A stretch of 19,835 nucleotides of DNA, from positions 1 to 19,835 of the forward strand of contig JBOFCM010000107.1 of the NCBI GenBank assembly GCA_051646055.1, given 5' to 3'. The stretch comes from JAGNZR01 sp051646055 (lineage in GTDB: Bacteria; Fusobacteriota; Fusobacteriia; Fusobacteriales; Fusobacteriaceae). A program made the translations under genes and the position numbers. How positions within the stretch are numbered: position 1 is the stretch's first letter; every line of letters starts with the position of its first letter. The notes under the pieces were generated by a model. The model searched no databases. It saw only the letters and a program-made list of their open reading frames with translations, and had not been told where the DNA came from. Below are positions 15,220 through 19,835 of this stretch, piece by piece.

Positions 15220-15994
15220 AAATATATTTTTTTAATTGAATCCGTATTTTACCTTTTTTATTTTGACCTAACTCTCTAAAAAAAAGAAATTTACCCTTTT
15301 TTCTGACTGTGATTACAGAGGGAGGAGCTATGAGTTTACTTGTCTTTTTCTCCGCAAGATAGTCCACAGACACATCTCCAGACTCTATAAGAGATTCGGC
15401 AATGCTTCTGGAACACCCCAAAGCAGAAGCTACTAAGGAATCCAGCCGTAAAGATGCAACAGTATCATTTATCTCCATAAATTTTGGCTGTGGAATTTCC
15501 ACTTCATCTGCTTCACTTATTTTTACAGGAATAGTGGCAACACTGGTAACTCTATCTGAAATCATCTGAAAAAAATCCTCCAAAATAATTCCGTAACATA
15601 AATTTTCTTCAACTACAAGATCGCCCATAATCTCTCTTTTTATTCCCAGACTCATGAGAGTTCCTAAAAAATCTTTGTGTTGAAGTTCACGAAATCTGTT
15701 TTCTCCATGTATTTTAAAATATTTTACCGGAAAATGAAAATCCAAATTTTGATCTGCTATGGGGTAGAAGGCAACAATCTTTCTCTCGGAGAATTCGTTG
15801 AGTCCCAAAGATTTTATTCCTATCTTGAGATACTCTTGAAGTTTTTCTAGAGTTTTCCAGATGGTGGGAGGAAGAAAGTAGTTGGAGTAAACGATATAGT
15901 CGATATCTCGGCAGAGTTCCATGTCTTCAAAGAGAGCAGCAGCCAAAAACTCCTCCTCATGTGAAAAGTTTTTTAAAAAATTTTCTTTTGTCAT
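15218..15994 (-). CDS. ylmH: YlmH-like S4-domain RNA-binding protein
   Basis: 258 residues, the usual YlmH length. Residues about 1-165 match the YlmH N-terminal region (FLAAALFEDMELCRDIDYI; HKDFLGTLMSLGIKREIMGDL; a tail with MISDRVTSVATIPV). About 178-240 is an S4 domain (RLDSLVASALGCSRSIAESLIESGDVSV is its helix-turn-strand core). S4 domains bind structured RNA; the Bacillus subtilis homologue binds ribosomal large-subunit complexes and has been linked to ribosome-associated quality control. In Gram-positives the gene usually lies in the cell-division cluster, but here it stands alone between rubredoxin and a PHP gene. AGGTGA precedes the ATG. Confidence 0.9.
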   Translation of the reverse strand: MTKENFLKNFSHEEEFLAAALFEDMELCRDIDYIVYSNYFLPPTIWKTLEKLQEYLKIGIKSLGLNEFSERKIVAFYPIADQNLDFHFPVKYFKIHGENRFRELQHKDFLGTLMSLGIKREIMGDLVVEENLCYGIILEDFFQMISDRVTSVATIPVKISEADEVEIPQPKFMEINDTVASLRLDSLVASALGCSRSIAESLIESGDVSVDYLAEKKTSKLIAPPSVITVRKKGKFLFFRELGQNKKGKIRIQLKKYI

Positions 15995-16017
15995 AATTCA
16001 CCTACTTAAAAAAATAC

Positions 16018-16047
16018 TTGATATTTAGACTAATTATAGCATAAAAT
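16018..16047 (+). promoter_or_regulatory. Promoter of the PHP phosphoesterase gene
   Basis: TTGATA at 16018-16023 and TAAAAT at 16042-16047 with an 18-bp spacer. It overlaps the divergent ylmH promoter, so RNA polymerase cannot occupy both at once. Confidence 0.5.
16033..16041 (-). promoter_or_regulatory. Extended -10 promoter of the ylmH-like gene
   Basis: The minus strand reads TGCTATAAT, a consensus extended -10 box, 38 bp before the ATG at 15994. The -35 position is only AT-rich (TTTTAT). Confidence 0.6.
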
Positions 16048-16096
16048 GGAGAAGAATAAAAATCATTAAAAATTCCAAGATAAAAGCGAGGTAGAA

Positions 16097-16810
16097 ATGA
16101 GATCAATTATTGATGTACACACCCACACCATTGTAAGCGGACATGCTTACAGCACACTTCAGGAAAATATTGAAGCGGCCTGCAGACATGAACTTAAATT
16201 TTTAGGAGTTTCAGATCATGCACCGGCTATGCCTGGAGGTCCGCACCTCTTTTATTTTTCCAATCTGAAAGTTATTCCAAAGAGAATAAACGGAGTAAGA
16301 ATTTTAAAGGGTTGTGAGGTGAATATAATAAATTTTGACGGGGAGATAGATCTTCCAGAAAGGGAGCTGTCTATGATTGACTATGCCATAGCCAGTCTTC
16401 ATCCCCCTTGTATCGACTGCGGAGATATCCATGAAAATACAAGAGCTGTGATAAAGACCATGGATATACCTCAGGTGAAGATTATCGGACATCCAGATGA
16501 CTCAAGATATCCTTTGGATTACAAAAAAGTTGTAGCGGCAGCCAAGGAAAAAAATGTTCTTTTGGAGATAAATAATTCCTCTCTCAGTTCCGGAAGTTTC
16601 CGTGAGGGGGCCCGTGAAAATATAACTGAGATGCTGAAAGAGTGTAGAGAACAGGGAGTGAGGGTAATAATGGGAAGTGATGCCCATGCAAGTTTTGATA
16701 TAGGAAATTTCCGTAATTCGGAGAAGCTCTTGAAAGAACTAAATTTTCCCATTGAATTGGTGATAAACTATCATGAGGAAGAGGTAGAAAAATTTTTTAA
16801 TTTGGGATAA
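16097..16810 (+). CDS. PHP-domain phosphoesterase, YcdX-like
   Basis: 237 residues, a single PHP domain over the whole length. The metal ligands of the E. coli YcdX trinuclear zinc site can all be placed: His8 and His10 (DVHTHT), His16, His41 (SDHAP), Glu74 (GCEVN), His102 (LHPP), His132 (GHPDD) and Asp195/His197 (GSDAH). The likely reaction is hydrolysis of a phosphate ester; the natural substrate is not known. GAGG lies a few bases upstream of the ATG. It has its own promoter and is followed after 47 bp by a tRNA gene with a separate promoter. No intrinsic terminator is visible before the tRNA. Confidence 0.92.
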   Translation: MRSIIDVHTHTIVSGHAYSTLQENIEAACRHELKFLGVSDHAPAMPGGPHLFYFSNLKVIPKRINGVRILKGCEVNIINFDGEIDLPERELSMIDYAIASLHPPCIDCGDIHENTRAVIKTMDIPQVKIIGHPDDSRYPLDYKKVVAAAKEKNVLLEINNSSLSSGSFREGARENITEMLKECREQGVRVIMGSDAHASFDIGNFRNSEKLLKELNFPIELVINYHEEEVEKFFNLG

Positions 16811-16817
16811 AAAAAAG

Positions 16818-16846
16818 TTTACAAAAATTATATTCTAGTGTATTCT
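16818..16846 (+). promoter_or_regulatory. Promoter of tRNA-Arg
   Basis: TTTACA at 16818-16823 and TATTCT at 16841-16846 with a 17-bp spacer. The predicted start is about 5 bp ahead of the mature tRNA, so little 5' leader would be removed. Confidence 0.65.
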
Positions 16847-16857
16847 GTTTACAGAAT

Positions 16858-16934
16858 GTGTCTGTAGCTCAGATGGATAGAGCGGCGCCCTCCTAAGGCG
16901 TAGGCCATGAGTTCGACTCTCTTCAGACACGCCA
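16858..16934 (+). tRNA. tRNA-Arg (anticodon CCU)
   Basis: A 77-nt cloverleaf with encoded CCA. The acceptor stem GTGTCTG pairs with CAGACAC (16924-16930), followed by G and CCA. The D stem GCTC/GAGC, the anticodon stem GCGCC/GGCGT with loop CTCCTAA giving anticodon CCT (reads AGG), and T loop TTCGACT are all present. The T stem (ATGAG / CTCTT) has one T-T mismatch at its second pair from the acceptor side. A rare-codon arginine tRNA. Confidence 0.95.
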
Positions 16935-16944
16935 TAAAAAAATC

Positions 16945-16977
16945 AGAGGTTAATCCATTAGGAATAACCTCTTTTTT
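16945..16977. terminator. Bidirectional terminator between tRNA-Arg and aspA
   Basis: An 8-bp stem AGAGGTTA (16945-16952) with TAACCTCT (16965-16972), a 12-nt loop, and a T run after it on the plus strand. An A run before it at 16935-16942 gives T7 on the minus strand, so it also suits aspA, which stops at 16985. Confidence 0.85.
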
Positions 16978-16984
16978 AATATTT

Positions 16985-18406
16985 TTAAATTTTATTTTTT
17001 AGGAGAGATTTTCCTGGAATACCAGGTCTTGTCATCTCATAGGGATCTAGAATAATTTCCAGTTCTTCTGCACTCAGAAGATTCCTGTCCAATATAATTT
17101 TAGCCACAGGAATCCCTGTTTTTATGGATTCTTTAGCTATATCAGCAGAATTTTTATAACCTATATGTGGAACCAGGGCAGTGACGATTCCTACAGAGTT
17201 ATCTACCAGTTTTTTGCAATGCTCTTTATCTGCTGTTATTCCTGTTAGACAGTTATCTATGAAAGTATTGATTACATTGGTAAGAATCTCTATAGACTGG
17301 AACAGATTGAAGAAGAGCACAGGTTCGAAAACGTTCAATTCAAGCTGTCCGGCTTCGGCAGATTTGGTAATAGTGAGATCGTTTCCAAATATCTGGAAAG
17401 AGACCTGATTAACAACTTCTGGGATAACAGGATTAACCTTTCCAGGCATAATAGAAGATCCAGGCTGCTGCTGAGGAAGATTGATCTCTCCCAGTCCAGT
17501 TTTAGGTCCTGAAGCCATTAGTCTTAGGTCGTTAGCTGTCTTGGAGAGATTTACTGCACAGGTTTTAAGGGCTGAAGATAGCCACACGAAGGAATCTAGA
17601 TTTCTTGTCCCATCTACAAGGTTAGGTGATTGTTTAAAATCTATTCCTGTTATTCTAGCAAGAACTTTAGTTACATTGTGGACATAATCCACATCGGCAT
17701 TGATCCCAGTTCCCACCGCAGTGGCTCCCATGTTGATATATTTTAGATCCTCCAGAGCTCCTTTGATTCTAGCGATATCACGATTTACAGGTTCGGCAAA
17801 AGCTCTGAACTCCTGACCTAATCTGATAGGCACAGCATCCTGAAGATGAGTTCTTCCCATTTTTATAATATCATCAAACTCTCTGCCTTTAATCTGCAGA
17901 GTGCTGAAAAGTCTTTCCAGAGCAACTAGGAGATCGTTACACATCATGTGGATAGCAAGTTTTCCCGAGGTAGGTATTACATCATTGGTGGACTGACCGT
18001 AATTAGCATGATCGTTGGGATGAACCTTATCGTAAAGTCCCAGTTCTCCCCCTAAAATTTCACCACCTCTGTTGGCGATAATTTCGTTGATATTCATGTT
18101 CATAGATGTTCCTGCTCCGCCCTGGATAACGTCACAGATAAACTGATCGTGGAATCTTCCCCCGATTATTTCATCACAGGCAGTAATCATTGCATCCTGA
18201 ACCTCCTTACTGATAACCCCTGCATGGAAGTTGGAAAGTGAGGTAGCTTTTTTAACATAGGCCATGGCAATAATAAATTGAGGATTAAGTTTGTAGCCCG
18301 TAATGTGAAAATTGTTTTTTCCTCTCAGGGACTGAATTCCGTAGTAAGCTTCCTTAGGGACTTTCAGAGAACCAATAGAGTCTGTTTCCAATCTGAATTC
18401 TTTCAT
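16985..18406 (-). CDS. aspA: Aspartate ammonia-lyase (aspartase)
   Basis: 473 residues, normal for aspartase. It converts L-aspartate to fumarate and ammonia in the cytoplasm; the active enzyme is a tetramer. Visible signatures: PKEAYYGIQSLRGKNNF at 17-33 (the YYGI...R..NF form is that of aspartase rather than fumarase), GTSMNMNINE at 99-108, GQSTNDVIP at 137-145, GRTHLQDAVP at 184-193 and the superfamily loop GSSIMPGKVNP at 316-326 with catalytic Ser318. The ATG at 18406 is preceded by GGAG; a farther in-frame ATG at 18451 lies at the predicted transcription start and is rejected. With the asparaginase upstream it completes asparagine breakdown to fumarate, which can serve as an electron acceptor or carbon source in an anaerobe. 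It has its own promoter and terminator. Confidence 0.95.
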   Translation of the reverse strand: MKEFRLETDSIGSLKVPKEAYYGIQSLRGKNNFHITGYKLNPQFIIAMAYVKKATSLSNFHAGVISKEVQDAMITACDEIIGGRFHDQFICDVIQGGAGTSMNMNINEIIANRGGEILGGELGLYDKVHPNDHANYGQSTNDVIPTSGKLAIHMMCNDLLVALERLFSTLQIKGREFDDIIKMGRTHLQDAVPIRLGQEFRAFAEPVNRDIARIKGALEDLKYINMGATAVGTGINADVDYVHNVTKVLARITGIDFKQSPNLVDGTRNLDSFVWLSSALKTCAVNLSKTANDLRLMASGPKTGLGEINLPQQQPGSSIMPGKVNPVIPEVVNQVSFQIFGNDLTITKSAEAGQLELNVFEPVLFFNLFQSIEILTNVINTFIDNCLTGITADKEHCKKLVDNSVGIVTALVPHIGYKNSADIAKESIKTGIPVAKIILDRNLLSAEELEIILDPYEMTRPGIPGKSLLKNKI

Positions 18407-18457
18407 ATTTGTCTCCTTAAAATTAAAATGTTTTTTTAAAGTATGTTTCACAAATTA

Positions 18458-18486
18458 ATAGTACAACATGTTTTGAAAAAAATCAA
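18458..18486 (-). promoter_or_regulatory. Promoter of aspA
   Basis: The minus strand shows TTGATT (18486-18481) and TACTAT (18463-18458) with a 17-bp spacer, 51 bp before the ATG at 18406. The -35 box lies inside an inverted repeat (18468-18491). Confidence 0.65.
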
Positions 18487-18491
18487 AACAT
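18468..18491. promoter_or_regulatory. Inverted repeat over the aspA -35 box, possible operator
   Basis: ATGTTTTGA (18468-18476) and TCAAAACAT (18483-18491) form a perfect 9-bp inverted repeat with a 6-bp A spacer. The repeat has no T run of terminator type and covers the -35 box and part of the spacer of the aspA promoter, the place where a dimeric repressor would bind. The regulator is unknown. Confidence 0.4.
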
Positions 18492-18521
18492 TTTAAAAGA
18501 AACTACATATAAAAAATGCAT

Positions 18522-18559
18522 AAAAAAAACTCCACCATATACTTTGTATATGGTGGAGT
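18522..18559 (-). terminator. Intrinsic terminator of the asparaginase gene
   Basis: A perfect 13-bp stem (18529-18541 with 18547-18559), a CTTTG loop and, on the minus strand, a run of eight T. It lies 10 bp after the asparaginase stop and before the aspA promoter, so the two genes are separate units. Confidence 0.92.
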
Positions 18560-18569
18560 GCCTATATTG

Positions 18570-19835
18570 TTACAGTTTCTCAGTGAATATAGAGAAAGCA
18601 ACTTTTTCCCAACTGATTTCTTTAGATGCTTTTAAAGCTATCTCTACCGTAGAAGAGTCCTTTATAATAGCCTTAACTGTATGGTTGAAACTCAAGTGGA
18701 TATCGTCACCTAGATTTTCTAGAGTTTTTATAGATTTTTTACAGTGGTTAGTTCTATTTACAGCTTCAGATTCATGTTCTCCCATAAGAGCTATGGAAAC
18801 TGTAAGATTTTCTTCAGGAACCATCTCTGTAGAAACATTTTTAACTCTTACAACTGATTTAAGGATATCCTGCTTATCAATATTTTCAGGAACTTTAACC
18901 GAAAAAGAAAAAGAGTCTCCCATCTGGCTATTGCTAGTAAATTCCCAGTCATACTGATTAACCGTCTGTTCTCCTGCCATATCAATCTGCATAGCTTTTT
19001 TTATTTCAGCCTGAGAAAGATTTTTTCCAAGGAGGTACATAAGTTTTGTAATTGCAGCTTCTGGAGTAAGATCTGCTCCACTTATAACTCCTGCATCTAC
19101 CATTTTTGCACTGGCTTCATAAAGTCCCATCTTTACAAATCCCTTAGTACATTGGGTGATATCTACAACTACGATTCCTTTACTATTGATATATTCTATA
19201 ACATCCAGAAACTCTTTTTTAGTAGGAGCATTTCCATTTCCAAAAGTTTTAAGAACTATTCCCTTAAGCTCAGGGTTGGCATCTATCATATTTTTAATGT
19301 ATCTAGGCTGAAGTCCAGGAAAAATTTCGATAACCATAACATTTTTATCAAAGTAAGGATCTATGTAGAAATCTTTATTAGACTTTTTAAGGATTCTGTC
19401 CTTTACAATGCTCACATCTCCACCCACATCTGCTAGAGGTGAAAAGTTAGGAGATGAGAATCCGAAATAATTGGAAGCATCTAGTTTTCTAGCACGGTTT
19501 CCACGGAGAAGAGTGTCTCTGAAGAAGATAGAAACTTCAGGTATAAGTTTTATTCCGTAGTATTCGTTTCCAGCTATCATGATTGAAGTGATAAGGTTTT
19601 GAAGAGCATCGCTTCTAGGAGTCTGAAGGGGAACTTGAGAACCCGTAAATATAACCGGTTTAGACATGTTTTTACAGATGAATGACAGGGCTGATGCCGA
19701 ATAAGCCATAGTATCAGTTCCATGAAGGATGACAAATCCTAGATATTTATCATAATTTTTTTCAATTATTTGTCCAATCTCTATCCAGGCCTCTGGAGAG
19801 AAATCCGATGAGTCGATAAGTTCCGGCAGCTGACA
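18570..19835 (-). CDS. ansA: Type I L-asparaginase, 5' end beyond the window, with C-terminal extension
   Basis: 421 residues are visible; the frame is open to the right edge, so the true start lies outside, by comparison about 50 residues further. Asparagine is hydrolysed to aspartate and ammonia. Visible motifs (edge numbering): the substrate motif LIDSSD at 6-11, catalytic HGTDTMAYSASALSF at 38-52, TGSQVPL at 64-70, a downstream RGNRARKLDASNYFGFSSPN segment with the likely catalytic Lys, and LKTFGNGNAPT. The first catalytic Thr (TGGT) is outside. The usual family end (ITKLMYLLG...AGE) comes near 18970, after which about 130 more residues follow that seem to form beta-strands (DSFSFSVKVPE; VSIALMGEHE; STVEIALKASKE). 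The ATG at 19709 is internal, inside the HGTDT motif, and is not the start. The neighbouring aspA uses its product. Confidence 0.93.
   Translation of the reverse strand, partial: CQLPELIDSSDFSPEAWIEIGQIIEKNYDKYLGFVILHGTDTMAYSASALSFICKNMSKPVIFTGSQVPLQTPRSDALQNLITSIMIAGNEYYGIKLIPEVSIFFRDTLLRGNRARKLDASNYFGFSSPNFSPLADVGGDVSIVKDRILKKSNKDFYIDPYFDKNVMVIEIFPGLQPRYIKNMIDANPELKGIVLKTFGNGNAPTKKEFLDVIEYINSKGIVVVDITQCTKGFVKMGLYEASAKMVDAGVISGADLTPEAAITKLMYLLGKNLSQAEIKKAMQIDMAGEQTVNQYDWEFTSNSQMGDSFSFSVKVPENIDKQDILKSVVRVKNVSTEMVPEENLTVSIALMGEHESEAVNRTNHCKKSIKTLENLGDDIHLSFNHTVKAIIKDSSTVEIALKASKEISWEKVAFSIFTEKL

Noticed and set aside
16858..16934. tRNA gene as an integration site for an island
   Set aside because: No integrase gene and no second copy of the tRNA 3' end in the window; genes on both sides are housekeeping.
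16985..18406. Class II fumarase instead of aspartase
   Set aside because: The N-terminal YYGIQSLRGKNNF pattern and the neighbouring asparaginase fit aspartase; both families share the GSSxMPxKxNP loop.
18407..18451. Longer N-terminus of aspartase
   Set aside because: The farther ATG sits at the predicted transcription start, and family proteins begin at the shorter start, which has a GGAG site.
1..19835. CRISPR array, toxin-antitoxin pair, phage defence cluster or biosynthetic cluster
   Set aside because: No regularly spaced repeats and no gene grouping of such types; each transcription unit is one or two genes with separate roles.

Overview
The window is about 19.8 kb of dense, low-GC bacterial chromosome, most likely from a member of the Fusobacteriota (Fusobacterium / Cetobacterium / Ilyobacter group). 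Three things suggest this. The base composition is strongly AT-rich. There is an outer membrane, shown by two proteins with a signal peptide and a C-terminal phenylalanine beta-strand. One of these is a patatin phospholipase joined to a POTRA and a beta-barrel, the architecture of the fusobacterial type Vd autotransporter FplA. The fermentative amino-acid enzymes (asparaginase, aspartase), pyruvate phosphate dikinase and rubredoxin suit an anaerobe. The genus cannot be fixed from this sequence alone.

Layout. 1-157: the 5S rRNA that ends an rRNA operon, with its terminator. 159-2646 (minus): an M32 metallocarboxypeptidase followed by a DUF523/TudS-like Fe-S protein with an extra C-terminal region. 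2802-3767 (plus): an unrecognised outer-membrane protein with a TTG start. 3829-6135 (minus): fplA. 6272-7276 (plus): a two-TM potassium channel with an RCK domain. 7279-8619 (minus): a flavin disulfide oxidoreductase. 8662-9495 (minus): an Rpn/PD-(D/E)XK family protein. 9587-13635 (minus): ppdK, then a translationally coupled periplasmic or lipid-facing DUF4403-like protein. 13754-14983 (plus): a YihY/BrkB membrane protein with a winged-helix tail. 15017-15178 (plus): a small rubredoxin with its own promoter. 15218-15994 (minus): a YlmH-type S4 RNA-binding protein. 16097-16810 (plus): a YcdX-like PHP phosphoesterase. 16858-16934 (plus): tRNA-Arg(CCU). 16985-18406 (minus): aspartase. 18570 to the right edge (minus): a type I asparaginase, cut by the window, with about 130 extra C-terminal residues.

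Functional links. Asparaginase followed by aspartase makes an asparagine -> aspartate -> fumarate + ammonia route. The two genes are separated by a strong terminator and aspA has its own promoter, so they are regulated separately. ppdK and the DUF4403-like gene share one transcript and probably a coupled start. Most convergent gene pairs share a bidirectional intrinsic terminator. The exception is the channel/oxidoreductase pair, whose stop codons lie 2 bp apart with no hairpin.

The region reads as ordinary core chromosome. There is no CRISPR array, prophage, integrase, insertion sequence or toxin-antitoxin pair, and I found no convincing new multi-gene system. The points most worth a second look are the extra domains on asparaginase and the DUF523 protein, the unusual selectivity filter of the channel, the ppdK-DUF4403 coupling, an inverted repeat over the aspA promoter, and a terminator-like hairpin just ahead of the oxidoreductase start.
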